NCBI RefSeq assembly: GCF_016106035.1
Contig: NZ_JADKPZ010000009.1
Span: 31,241-95,240, forward strand
DNA length: 64,000 nucleotides
Origin: Arcobacter vandammei
GTDB taxonomy: Bacteria; Campylobacterota; Campylobacteria; Campylobacterales; Arcobacteraceae
Direction: 5' to 3'
The notes beneath the pieces are model-generated. The model did no database searches and was not told the origin of the DNA. It was given only the letters and a program-made list of their open reading frames with translations. Made by a program: the position numbers and the translations under genes. Below are positions 55,320-63,921 of this stretch, piece by piece; positions within the stretch are counted from its first letter, which is position 1; each line of letters begins with the position of its first letter.

Positions 55320-56549
55320 TTAATCAAAATCAAGCATAGTTTGAACTTGTCCGTTGCTTCCAAAATCTTCGTCAATTAAAATAGCAATCTTTTTAAAATC
55401 AACTCCATTTATCTCTTTTAGTCCTTTTAAAATCTCTTTTTTACCACTTATTAACTCTTTTGATTTTATTCCGTGAGAAATAGATAAAGAGGCTTCTACA
55501 AATGCAGATAATTTATCACACTGTTTAAGTGCTAGACCATCTATTGCTTCATATTTATCAAGATTGTATTTGCTAATATCTTCAACTTCACTAATTTTTC
55601 CATCTAGTTTTATTTTATTTGCAAACTCCTCTTTTTTGCCATTGTAAAGCCCTAAAATATAAGAGAACTCTTCTTGAATTGGTTCAGGAATATTTGGCAA
55701 AATATCATCTTCTATCTTTTCAACTTCATATTCAGCAATAATATCTGAAAGCTCATCTACACTATATTTTACAGGGCTTATAATATCTCTTGTTAAAGCT
55801 TCTGGTAAATCGTGGAATAGGGCTGTAAAAAAGTTATTTTGCAATCTTTTATCACAAGCTTTTACCTCTAAAGAGTAAAAATATGAGAAAAATGCAACAG
55901 TTAGCATATGACCTAAAACTGAAGTTTCTGGAATTCTTGGAGTTTGAGCCCATCTTTTTTGAAATCTCAATCTTCCACTTAAATCTATTATTTTTGCTAA
56001 TTTCTTATTTAGAGCAATTTTTCGTACCCCAATTAACTCATAATAATCTTCAAGTTCAGCATCTACTAGTTTTTTAACTTCATCAATATCATTTAAAAAT
56101 TGACTTGTTTGATAAACAATTGAAAACTCCCATCTAGTTGATAAATAAGAAGCAGCTTTTAAAATAAATCTCTCTTTTTTGTACATTGAAGAGTCATTTA
56201 AATACTCTTCAAATTTTTGTAAAAAGTTTCCACCGTCTATATCTTGAAGTGAACTTCTAAGCTTTTCAACTACCCAAGAGTTTATCTCTTTTGATTTCTT
56301 TTGTAAAGCCTTTCTAAAAACATCAGGTCTTATATCTGTAACGACAACTCGTCTAAGAAACTCAAAAATTCCAGCTTCAATTAGTTTTGTAAAATCTATA
56401 TCATCTTCAAGTTTTGCTATAAAATATGCAATTACAAATTTATGTGCTTGTTTATCAAGTTCTACAAGCTCAACCATTCTTGGATAGTCATTCCATCTTT
56501 GAATAGATGCACTTGAAAAAATATAGTCAATAATTTTTGGGTTTAACAC
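55320..56549 (-). CDS. HD-domain phosphohydrolase (YfbR-like)
   Basis: A 409-residue protein. The HD motif is split as SVLGHMLTVAF then TALFHDLPEALTRDI, with a later aspartate after a helix, as in YfbR/HD_3 nucleotidases. The N-terminal 170 residues are helical with no named domain. It may act on nucleotides. It starts with GTG, which overlaps by one base the stop of a small gene upstream (TAGTG). Confidence 0.8.
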   Translation of the reverse strand: MLNPKIIDYIFSSASIQRWNDYPRMVELVELDKQAHKFVIAYFIAKLEDDIDFTKLIEAGIFEFLRRVVVTDIRPDVFRKALQKKSKEINSWVVEKLRSSLQDIDGGNFLQKFEEYLNDSSMYKKERFILKAASYLSTRWEFSIVYQTSQFLNDIDEVKKLVDAELEDYYELIGVRKIALNKKLAKIIDLSGRLRFQKRWAQTPRIPETSVLGHMLTVAFFSYFYSLEVKACDKRLQNNFFTALFHDLPEALTRDIISPVKYSVDELSDIIAEYEVEKIEDDILPNIPEPIQEEFSYILGLYNGKKEEFANKIKLDGKISEVEDISKYNLDKYEAIDGLALKQCDKLSAFVEASLSISHGIKSKELISGKKEILKGLKEINGVDFKKIAILIDEDFGSNGQVQTMLDFD

Positions 56550-56677
56550 TATTTTCCCTCATCTTTATTTTCTATATCTTTCTTTGTTTCTGCTTTATCA
56601 AAAAACATAAGTTTTTTTCCAAAAAGCATAGCTCCAACTATTACAGTCATCATTAAATATACTTGCCAATCTTGCAT
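56549..56677 (-). CDS. Small single-helix membrane protein
   Basis: A 42-residue protein with one membrane helix (VYLMMTVIVGAMLF) and a charged C-terminus (KAETKKDIENKDEGK). A good AAGGAG ribosome site lies just before the ATG, and its stop overlaps the GTG of the HD gene. The strong site and coupling support a real gene although it is short. Function unknown. Confidence 0.68.
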   Translation of the reverse strand: MQDWQVYLMMTVIVGAMLFGKKLMFFDKAETKKDIENKDEGK

Positions 56678-56699
56678 ATTTTTTATCTCCTTAGATATT

Positions 56700-57155
56700 T
56701 TAAGCTCTACAACTTTTTATGCTTGATAAAGCATTTATTTTCTCAACTCTTTGAGCATGTCTTCCACCCTCAAACTCTGCTTTATCCCAAGCTTTAATAA
56801 TAGCTTCAATCATACCTTGTCCACTAACTCGCTCACCCAAACAAATAACATTTGCATCGTTGTGTTTTCTTGCCATTCTTGCACTATATTCGTTGTGGCA
56901 TAAGGCTGCTCTTATTCCATCAAATTTATTTGCAGCCATACTCATTCCAAGCCCACTTCCGCAAATTAAAACTCCAAATGAACCAGTGTCCTCTAAAACT
57001 TTTTTACAAACTTTAGCTGCAAAATCTGGATAATCAACTCTATCTTTGTTAAATGGACCTAAATCTTCAACTTCATGCCCTCTTTGCTCAAATAAATCTT
57101 TTATAAAAGCTTTTATTTCAATTCCAGCATGATCAGCCGCTATATAATATTTCAT
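56700..57155 (-). CDS. rpiB: Ribose-5-phosphate isomerase B
   Basis: A 151-residue RpiB/LacAB-family enzyme. Motifs are AADHAGIEIKAF, the DYPDFAAKVC segment, GVLICGSGLGMSMAANK with the active-site cysteine, and HNEYSARMARKHNDANV. It interconverts ribulose 5-phosphate and ribose 5-phosphate. Its start codon overlaps the lepB stop by one base (TAATG), so it is part of the folD-lepB-rpiB operon. Confidence 0.93.
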   Translation of the reverse strand: MKYYIAADHAGIEIKAFIKDLFEQRGHEVEDLGPFNKDRVDYPDFAAKVCKKVLEDTGSFGVLICGSGLGMSMAANKFDGIRAALCHNEYSARMARKHNDANVICLGERVSGQGMIEAIIKAWDKAEFEGGRHAQRVEKINALSSIKSCRA

Positions 57156-57937
57156 TAGTAGATTCCTTTTTCGTGATTAATCTCTTTTGTTGTATCAATA
57201 TCTTTTTCTAAACTAGGAACTGTTCTAAAAACTCTATCCCATCTTATTTTATAATCATCATCAACTGAAAAATAGATAAACCAAGGTGTTCCAACTATAT
57301 ATTTATAAGGTACACTTCCCCAAAATCTTGAGTCATTTGAGTGGTCTCTATTATCTCCCATCATAAATGTTTCATCTTCAGGAACAACAATTGGATGCAT
57401 ATCAAAAAGCTCTTTTGGATTTGAAAACTCTTTTGTTACATTTGGATCATTATGAATACCTTTATGCTCTTTTGAATAAGGATTTACAACAAAAAGTTTA
57501 TCTTCTATCTCAATAGTTTCATAGTTTGAGAAATTTGATTTTACATACTCATTTCCCTCATTTGGATGAAGATATAAAACCTTATCTTTTAAAAATAGAA
57601 TATCTCCACCAACTGCAACTGCTCTTTTTACATAGTGAATATCAGGATTATGTGGGTATCTAAAAACTACAATATCTCCTCTTTTTGGTCTCTCACCTTC
57701 AATTAAATGACCATTTCCTTTAAAATCAGGTAAAACTTTTACTTCAAGCCAAGGAATAGTTGGAGTTGGAACTCCATAAGAGAATTTTTTTACAAATAGC
57801 ATATCACCAATAAGAAGTGTATTTTTCATACTTCCACTTGGAATTACAAAAGCTTGAGCTAGAAAAAATATAATTCCTAGAACAATTATAATTGTTCCAG
57901 TCCAAGATGATGACCAGTTATATAGTTTTCTTAACAT
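57155..57937 (-). CDS. lepB: Signal peptidase I
   Basis: A 260-residue membrane serine protease. One N-terminal helix (13-33) anchors it, followed by the catalytic serine S36 in IPSGSMKNTL, the lysine in YVKRAVAVGGD, and the box GDNRDHSNDSRFWG. It cleaves signal peptides on the periplasmic side. It begins directly after the folD stop. Confidence 0.95.
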   Translation of the reverse strand: MLRKLYNWSSSWTGTIIIVLGIIFFLAQAFVIPSGSMKNTLLIGDMLFVKKFSYGVPTPTIPWLEVKVLPDFKGNGHLIEGERPKRGDIVVFRYPHNPDIHYVKRAVAVGGDILFLKDKVLYLHPNEGNEYVKSNFSNYETIEIEDKLFVVNPYSKEHKGIHNDPNVTKEFSNPKELFDMHPIVVPEDETFMMGDNRDHSNDSRFWGSVPYKYIVGTPWFIYFSVDDDYKIRWDRVFRTVPSLEKDIDTTKEINHEKGIY

Positions 57938-58798
57938 CTATTTTGTTTCTCTTTTATCTCTTAATTTTGCTGCTTTTATTGTATTTTTTAAAAGCATTGC
58001 AATTGTCATGGGTCCTACTCCTCCTGGAACTGGAGTTAAGTGTGAACATTTGTTTTTAAGTCCTTCAAAATCTGCATCACCTACAAGTTTTCCAGTATCA
58101 AGTCTATTTATTCCAACATCAATTACAACTGCACCATCTTTAACCATATCTTCTTTTAAAAGAAGTGGAACTCCAACAGCAATGATTACAATATCGGCTC
58201 TTAAAGTGTGTGATTTTAAATCTTTTGTTCTACTGTTACAAACTGTTACTGTAGCTTTAGCGTTTATTAATAAAGATGCCATAGGTTTTCCTACGATATC
58301 ACTACTTCCAATTACTACTACATTTTTACCACTAAGTTCGATTTTGTGTTCTTCAAACATTCTCATAACACCAAATGGAGTTGCTGGTAAAAATGAATCA
58401 AGATTTGAAACCATTCTTCCTACATTGTAAGGATGAAAACCATCTACGTCTTTTAATGGATTAATTGCTTCAAGAACTGTTGTTGTATCAATATGTTTTG
58501 GTAAAGGAAGCTGTACTAAAATACCATCTAATTTTGGATTGTTATTCATTAAATTTATAGTTTCTAATAACTCTTCTTGAGTTATAGTTTCTGGCATTTC
58601 GTGAACAACAGAGTAAATTCCTGCATCTTTACAAGCTTTTGCTTTACTTGCAACATAAGTTGCACTTGCCGCATCGTTTCCTACAAGAATAACTGCAAGT
58701 CCAGGAGTGATATTTTTATCTTTAACAATTTGCTCAACTTCAACTTTTACTTCTTCTTTTATCTTAGCTGATAGTGCTTTTCCGTCTAGTAATACCAT
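57938..58798 (-). CDS. folD: Methylenetetrahydrofolate dehydrogenase/cyclohydrolase
   Basis: A 286-residue FolD. The active-site lysine is in TYVASKAKACKDAG; VQLPLPKHI, PATPFGVMRM, the NADP-binding VVIGSSDIVGKP and PVPGGVGPMTIAML are all standard. It makes 10-formyl-THF from methylene-THF. First gene of the minus-strand operon with lepB and rpiB; its promoter region (58799-58952) is shared with divergent rplY. Confidence 0.96.
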   Translation of the reverse strand: MVLLDGKALSAKIKEEVKVEVEQIVKDKNITPGLAVILVGNDAASATYVASKAKACKDAGIYSVVHEMPETITQEELLETINLMNNNPKLDGILVQLPLPKHIDTTTVLEAINPLKDVDGFHPYNVGRMVSNLDSFLPATPFGVMRMFEEHKIELSGKNVVVIGSSDIVGKPMASLLINAKATVTVCNSRTKDLKSHTLRADIVIIAVGVPLLLKEDMVKDGAVVIDVGINRLDTGKLVGDADFEGLKNKCSHLTPVPGGVGPMTIAMLLKNTIKAAKLRDKRETK

Positions 58799-58952
58799 AT
58801 TTTCGCCTTAATATTATTTTAAATTTAGTGTATATTTTATCTAAAATCTTATTAATTATCCAAAATATAAAATTATTTATACTATTAACCTAATATTTAG
58901 TAAGTTTTAAATATAATCCGCATTCAATTTCAAATTAAAATAAAGGATTACA

Positions 58953-59489
58953 ATGTTAGAGGGTATCGTAAGAGATAGTATAACTAAACCAGCTGTTAAA
59001 GCATTAAGAAAAGATGGATATTTAATTGCAAATATCTATGGAAAAGGGCTAGAGAATATCTCTGCTGCATTCAAAAGAAATGAGTTTATTAAATTTTTAA
59101 AAAATAAAACTACTGTTGCTTTTGATATTAGTGTTGCTGGAAAAACTTTAAAAGTAGTTGTTCAAGAGTACCAAAAATGTCCTATTACTTCAGATTTATT
59201 ACATGTTGATTTAATGGTTGCACAAGCTGGTGTTAGAACTTCTTATAAAATTCCAGTTATTGCAACAGGAAGTGCAAAAGGTCTTAAAAATAAAGGTCTT
59301 TTAATGGTTCACACAAGAAGAGTTCCAGTTAAATGTACAATTGAAAATTTACCAAACAATATCACAATTGATGTTACAGATTTAGATACAGGTGATAATA
59401 TTTTATTAAGAGATTTAACACTTCCAGAAGGTGTTGATTGTTATTTAGACCCAAGAGTACCAATCGTTGGTGTAATTAAAGCTAAATAA
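58953..59489 (+). CDS. rplY: 50S ribosomal protein L25/Ctc
   Basis: A 178-residue CTC-type L25 with N-terminal 5S rRNA-binding domain ([14 protein letters not shown]) and C-terminal beta domain ([17 protein letters not shown]). AAAGGA precedes the ATG. It is followed closely by pth, an arrangement common in bacteria. Confidence 0.93.
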   Translation: MLEGIVRDSITKPAVKALRKDGYLIANIYGKGLENISAAFKRNEFIKFLKNKTTVAFDISVAGKTLKVVVQEYQKCPITSDLLHVDLMVAQAGVRTSYKIPVIATGSAKGLKNKGLLMVHTRRVPVKCTIENLPNNITIDVTDLDTGDNILLRDLTLPEGVDCYLDPRVPIVGVIKAK

Positions 59490-59498
59490 TTAAAGCCT

Positions 59499-60053
59499 AT
59501 GTATTTAGTTGTTGGTCTTGGAAATATTGGTGAAAATTATCAAAATACAAGACACAATATTGGATTTTTAGTTATAGATTATATAACTAAAAGTCTAAAC
59601 ACTTCAAATGTAAATAATTCAAATTTTCAATCTACTCTTTTAAAATCAGGATATAATCTATTTTCTAAGCCAACTACATATATGAATAATTCAGGTATTG
59701 CTGTTAAAAATATTATGGATTACTATAAAGTTGATTTAGAAAATATTATTATTATTCATGATGATTTAGATTTACCTTTTGGAACTGTTAAGTTTAAAAT
59801 TGGTGGTGGACATGGTGGACACAATGGTTTAAAATCACTAGATTCTCATATAACAAAAGAGTATATAAGAGTTCGTGTTGGAATTGGAAAACCAAAAGAT
59901 AAAGAAGATGTTGCAAATTATGTTTTAAGCGATTTCTCAAAAGAACAATTTGAGGAGTTAAATAGTAGAATTATTCCACATATTGCTTTAGCAGTAGAGG
60001 CTCTAAAAGTGCTAGATATTGATGAAGTAAAATCTAAATATACATTGAAGTAA
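59499..60053 (+). CDS. pth: Peptidyl-tRNA hydrolase
   Basis: A 184-residue enzyme releasing tRNA from stalled peptidyl-tRNA. The catalytic histidine is in YQNTRHNIGFLVID, with FSKPTTYMNNSG, IHDDLDLPFG and GGGHGGHNGLKS in order. It lies 9 bp after rplY and 3 bp before the LptF/G gene. Confidence 0.96.
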   Translation: MYLVVGLGNIGENYQNTRHNIGFLVIDYITKSLNTSNVNNSNFQSTLLKSGYNLFSKPTTYMNNSGIAVKNIMDYYKVDLENIIIIHDDLDLPFGTVKFKIGGGHGGHNGLKSLDSHITKEYIRVRVGIGKPKDKEDVANYVLSDFSKEQFEELNSRIIPHIALAVEALKVLDIDEVKSKYTLK

Positions 60054-60056
60054 GTT

Positions 60057-61124
60057 ATGAGTACATTAACAAAATATTTATTAGAAAAATATATAAAAAA
60101 CTTTATTATTGTTTTAATATCTTTGGAAATTTTCTTTGTTGGAATAGATTATTTACAAAATTTCAAAAATATTCCAAACTCTGCAAACTTACAGCTTTTA
60201 TATATCCTTTATAATGCCTTTTTTACTTTGACTTTGGCTCTACCTTTATCTATTGTTTTTGCTTGGGTTGTAACTTTGGTGATTTTTATAAAGAATAATG
60301 AATTTGTAGCTTTTAATGCTTTGGGTGCTTCAATAAAAGATATATTAAGACCAATAATTTTAACAGCTTTAATCCTGATTTTAACTTTAATAGCCCTTCA
60401 AACAACTCCATTAGCATACTCTTATGACCAAAAAAAGAAAATTTTGGATAATGAATATTTTTCAAGTACAAAAAATGAGATTTTTTTAAAATTTGATGAT
60501 TATTTTGTATATTTTAAAAAACTTTTACCACTTGAACAAACAGCTGAAGATGTGCATGTATTTAAAATAGATAATGATGAATTAGTTGAGACATTTATTG
60601 CTAAAACTGGACATTTTAAAGCTGATAGTTGGCAAATAAATGATGTTAAAATTATTCAAAAGCCAGAAATAAATGATATTAGTAAAGCTAAGTTAGATAT
60701 TTCTTATGTTGATAATATAACTATTTTAGAAGGTTTTAAACCAAAAATCTTGGATAATGTTTATGAAAATAAATCTGAATACTCTTTATTTGATGCAGTA
60801 AGTGCTTTGATAATTTTAAGTAAACAAAATGTAAATACTCAGAAAATAAGAGGTATTATATATAACCAACTATTTATTCCATTTTTTATTTTTCCTATAA
60901 TTTTTCTTATTTTTGCTTACTCTTCTTTGAACAGTAGATTTTTTAATTTAGGAAAATTTGTTTCTAGTTCAGTTTTTGGAACTTTAGTTATTTGGGGAGT
61001 ATTTTTTATGCTTTATAAATTGACAAATTCTGGTACAATAATTCCTGAATTATCTATTTTACTACCACTAATTATTTGGCTTCTTTTATCTAGCTATTTC
61101 TATTTTAAAAAAATAAGAGTTTGA
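60057..61124 (+). CDS. LptF/LptG-family LPS export permease
   Basis: A 355-residue YjgP/YjgQ-family protein with three helices at each end and a periplasmic domain (about 110-265). It forms part of the LptBFG transporter that extracts LPS from the inner membrane. Which of LptF or LptG it is cannot be decided from this window, as the partner gene is not present here. It is co-transcribed with rplY and pth. Confidence 0.87.
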   Translation: MSTLTKYLLEKYIKNFIIVLISLEIFFVGIDYLQNFKNIPNSANLQLLYILYNAFFTLTLALPLSIVFAWVVTLVIFIKNNEFVAFNALGASIKDILRPIILTALILILTLIALQTTPLAYSYDQKKKILDNEYFSSTKNEIFLKFDDYFVYFKKLLPLEQTAEDVHVFKIDNDELVETFIAKTGHFKADSWQINDVKIIQKPEINDISKAKLDISYVDNITILEGFKPKILDNVYENKSEYSLFDAVSALIILSKQNVNTQKIRGIIYNQLFIPFFIFPIIFLIFAYSSLNSRFFNLGKFVSSSVFGTLVIWGVFFMLYKLTNSGTIIPELSILLPLIIWLLLSSYFYFKKIRV

Positions 61125-61126
61125 AG

Positions 61127-61570
61127 ATGATAAATGTAAAATCTTATGGAATTGTTTTATACAAGGTATCAAAAAAGAGTGTTAAAATCTTACTTTGTTT
61201 AGGTGTTGCAAGTGGTGATAAATGGGGTTGTTTAAAAGGTACTAAAGCAAAAAATGAGACAGCTTATGAGTGTGCAAAAAGAGAATTTTTTGAAGAGTCT
61301 TCAATAAATGTTGATATTGCACTTTTTGAAGAGTATTTTGAACAAATAAACTTAGAAAAAAATGTAGGGGTTTGGCTTGTAAATGCTTCAAATATTGATA
61401 ATTTAGATAAATATTTTGAAAAGGATATATTAAAATCTGAATATTTATCTTGGGAAAACTGTGAAGTTAGATTTTTTTCTATAAAAAAGCTTCCAAAAAT
61501 AAAATCAAAACAAAAAGATTTAGTAAAAAATATTAAGGATTTTTTGAAAAGTAAGAGTTTATATCACTAA
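61127..61570 (+). CDS. NUDIX hydrolase
   Basis: A 147-residue protein. The NUDIX box is G-TKAKN-E-TAYECAK-RE-FFEE-SSI, matching GX5EX7REUXEEXGU except that the late glycine is serine. It hydrolyses a nucleoside diphosphate linked to another group; substrate unknown. ATG 61127 is preferred to TTG 61121, though neither has a strong ribosome site. It follows the LptF/G gene by 2 bp. Confidence 0.8.
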   Translation: MINVKSYGIVLYKVSKKSVKILLCLGVASGDKWGCLKGTKAKNETAYECAKREFFEESSINVDIALFEEYFEQINLEKNVGVWLVNASNIDNLDKYFEKDILKSEYLSWENCEVRFFSIKKLPKIKSKQKDLVKNIKDFLKSKSLYH

Positions 61571-61580
61571 TAAATTTAGT

Positions 61581-61745
61581 TTAATTAAGCCACATTATTT
61601 CTATTCCAACCAGCATTATCAGATTTTTATTTAAATCTTTCATAGTCCAATAAGCCATATATGAAACCATTACATTTTTTATTGACTTTATAACTAATTC
61701 AGGATTTTCTTTAAAGCTTGTAAATTTTTCATCTATTATTCTCAT
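61581..61745 (-). CDS. Possible small protein
   Basis: A 54-residue frame overlapping the 3' end of the next minus-strand gene by 17 bp. It has a hydrophobic end (NLIMLVGIEIMWL) and an amphipathic start. There is no clear ribosome site. It could be real or a chance frame in A/T-rich DNA. Confidence 0.35.
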   Translation of the reverse strand: MRIIDEKFTSFKENPELVIKSIKNVMVSYMAYWTMKDLNKNLIMLVGIEIMWLN

Positions 61746-62175
61746 CATATTTCGCTTTATACTCTTTATATTTTTGCCAAAATGATTTTTTTTCTTCTTT
61801 GTTTACTTTATCTTTATTTATTTCAAAATATTCTTCTTTTGTTATTGTTCTTAAATCAAATAATAAGTAAGCTACAAAATATAAAATATATTTAACTAAA
61901 CCATATAACAAAAAAATAGTAAATATACTTATTGATATTTTAATCCATTCGGGCATTACATCTTTTTCTAAAATTGAATTTATACCAAAATATATAACTA
62001 TAAATAATATAAAAGCTAAAAATATAACAAAATCTGATATAAAATCAATTAATTTTTGAATAAAATAACCTGCTTTTGAACTGCTTGAATAATATTTTTT
62101 TTCATTAAATACAAAATTCAAAGCTTCTTTATTTGCTTCTATTAACTTATTTCTCAATAATATTTTTTTATTCAT
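61729..62175 (-). CDS. Membrane protein with two helices, unknown function
   Basis: A 148-residue protein. Helices lie at about 44-68 and 83-112; both ends are charged, with a lysine-rich C-terminus (KYKEYKAKYDENN). It overlaps the upstream exported protein gene by 8 bp, so the group is co-transcribed. No family recognised. Confidence 0.65.
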   Translation of the reverse strand: MNKKILLRNKLIEANKEALNFVFNEKKYYSSSSKAGYFIQKLIDFISDFVIFLAFILFIVIYFGINSILEKDVMPEWIKISISIFTIFLLYGLVKYILYFVAYLLFDLRTITKEEYFEINKDKVNKEEKKSFWQKYKEYKAKYDENNR

Positions 62176-62872
62176 TCTTTTGTCCTTTTACTGTATATTC
62201 AGCAAATAAATCTATCAATTTATCTAAATCTTCAATATCTTCGATTTTAATATCTGTATTTAAATCTTTTATTGCATATAAAAAATCCCAATAAGATCCA
62301 CTAAGTGTAAATGTCTTTGTTATAGCAGTATAATTTAAATATAAATTCTCTGTTGAATTTTCACCACTAGGAAACATTATTTTGTCATTTACTGGAGTTG
62401 GAGATATTTTATTTAATGCTTTTCCTCCCACATAACGACCTACTGCAACATATCCATAATAAATAACTAATTTCTGTTTCTTTTTTTTGTAATAATCAGA
62501 TGACCTTGCAATAGATACTAAAACTGTTTTTTTATCTGGTGAAATACAAACAACCGATAAAAGCTTTTGGTCGTATTTATTTACAACAACCCATTCGTTG
62601 GGTTCTCCTAAAGTTGTTTCATATGGTTTATACTTAGTAATAATGTGTTGTACCCATTGAAATTGTTCATCTTCTTGTTTTTGAAGTTCAACTTTTATTT
62701 CTTCTCCATTCACTCTAAAAGTTTGTGATAGTTCTTTTTCACTTGTATCAATAAGTTTAAAAGAATCTACTATTTCTTTGTATTCTTCTGGAGTTGGTGC
62801 TAGTGTATCTGCCAGTAGATTTGAGCTAGAAAATAGTCCTAAAAATATAATTGTTTTTATTCTTTTACTCAT
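62168..62872 (-). CDS. Exported protein, paralog A
   Basis: A 234-residue protein with a signal peptide (about 1-21, ending in an alanine-rich SSNLLADTLA). It shares the segment EIVDSFKLIDTSEKELSQTF and following residues with the next gene upstream. The rest is beta-rich without a named domain. It overlaps both neighbours by 8 bp. It is probably periplasmic; the duplication would fit an immunity protein, which is inference only. Confidence 0.68.
   Translation of the reverse strand: MSKRIKTIIFLGLFSSSNLLADTLAPTPEEYKEIVDSFKLIDTSEKELSQTFRVNGEEIKVELQKQEDEQFQWVQHIITKYKPYETTLGEPNEWVVVNKYDQKLLSVVCISPDKKTVLVSIARSSDYYKKKKQKLVIYYGYVAVGRYVGGKALNKISPTPVNDKIMFPSGENSTENLYLNYTAITKTFTLSGSYWDFLYAIKDLNTDIKIEDIEDLDKLIDLFAEYTVKGQKNE
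62703..62787. repeat. 85-bp exact duplicate, copy A (partner at 63451-63535)
   Basis: The 85 bases from TCTCCATTCACTC to TATTCTT are the same as at 63451-63535, within the two exported-protein genes. The surrounding sequence differs, so either duplication was recent with rapid divergence elsewhere, or gene conversion or strong selection keeps this part. Confidence 0.88.
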
Positions 62873-63617
62873 TATCTTTTATATTCCAGCTTTGTTCTTG
62901 TGGAAGCCATTTACCATTTACTAAAATTTCAATATTTGCTTTTTCAGTTAATTCTTTATTACAAGTATTTGTTTCATAAAGTCTAGCTAAAATTCTTTTT
63001 TCGTTGAAGTATGGGTAAAACTCTTTTGGGTTGTAAGTTGAGATTGAAGTATATGATGACAATCCATATCCATAAAAGAAATCAGTAGTAAAACTTTGAT
63101 TTCTTTTTTGATTCAAATCATTATCATAATAAATTTGACTTACTAATTCTCCAAAATGAATTTTTTTTCCTCTTTTAAAAGAGGAACGAACAACGGAAGT
63201 TAGAAAAATATTATTTTCATTAGAAATACAAGTTATAGCAAAAAGTTTCTGATCATATTTATAAATACCCCTCCACACTTTTTGCTCTTCTAAACTTCTT
63301 TCTTCTATTCTTATAATATGTTGAACATCTTGCCATTCACTATCTTCTTTATTTATATTATCATAACATCTTTCATATTCATCATATTCAGCTTGATATT
63401 TATAACACTCTTCATATTTATCTTGTTTTTCAAGCTCTAATTTTATTTTCTCTCCATTCACTCTAAAAGTTTGTGATAGTTCTTTTTCACTTGTATCAAT
63501 AAGTTTAAAAGAATCTACTATTTCTTTGTATTCTTGTGTTGGTGGTGTTATTGCAAAAAGATTTGAACTAAAAAGTAGTCCTAAAAATGTAATTGTTTTT
63601 AATATCTGTTTTTTCAT
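62865..63617 (-). CDS. Exported protein, paralog B
   Basis: A 250-residue protein with a signal peptide (about 1-22, IKTITFLGLLFSSNLFA-like end). The mature N-terminus is the same as in paralog A over about 28 residues, including RVNGE. It then has a cysteine-containing insertion rich in E and Y not found in paralog A. It lies 10 bp downstream of a startless fragment. Confidence 0.68.
   Translation of the reverse strand: MKKQILKTITFLGLLFSSNLFAITPPTQEYKEIVDSFKLIDTSEKELSQTFRVNGEKIKLELEKQDKYEECYKYQAEYDEYERCYDNINKEDSEWQDVQHIIRIEERSLEEQKVWRGIYKYDQKLFAITCISNENNIFLTSVVRSSFKRGKKIHFGELVSQIYYDNDLNQKRNQSFTTDFFYGYGLSSYTSISTYNPKEFYPYFNEKRILARLYETNTCNKELTEKANIEILVNGKWLPQEQSWNIKDNE
63451..63535. repeat. 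85-bp exact duplicate, copy B (partner at 62703-62787)
   Basis: See the partner copy. Encodes the mature N-terminal segment containing LIDTSEKELSQTF in paralog B. Confidence 0.88.
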
Positions 63618-63627
63618 CTATTTTTCC

Positions 63628-63918
63628 TTATAGTCCCATATGTTTTTTAAGTTTATTAAATTTATCTAATCTATCATCATAACCATTTGGTTTTTTTAGG
63701 TATAAATTATCTTCTGCTTTTTTATATTTTTCTTTATCTGAAGGTGATAACTCATTATATTCTGATAAGTTTTTATTATGATACCCATTCACAACCGCAC
63801 TTATTTTTAGTACAACTTCATCACTTGTACCTGCATCTGCATGAAGATTAAGATTTGATTTCCCACCGCCTGGTTTATTTCGCCAATAATGGCTTAATGA
63901 AAAAAATGGGTTGCTAAA
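63628..63918 (-). pseudogene. Startless C-terminal fragment of a larger protein
   Basis: A 96-residue open stretch without any start codon near its beginning; it follows directly in the same frame after two stop codons (63919-63924). The sequence is protein-like: PFFSLSHYWRNKPGGGKSN, NLHADAGTSDEVVLKISAVV and a lysine-rich DKEKYKKAEDNLY. It looks like the tail of a larger, perhaps toxin-like, protein. It lies just upstream of the paralogous exported proteins. Confidence 0.5.
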
Positions 63919-63921
63919 TTA

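Noticed and set aside
55310..55341. Inverted repeat AAACTATG/CATAGTTT as terminator after the sugar transferase
   Set aside because: The stem is only 8 bp with a 16-base loop and extends into the HD gene, so it is not convincing.
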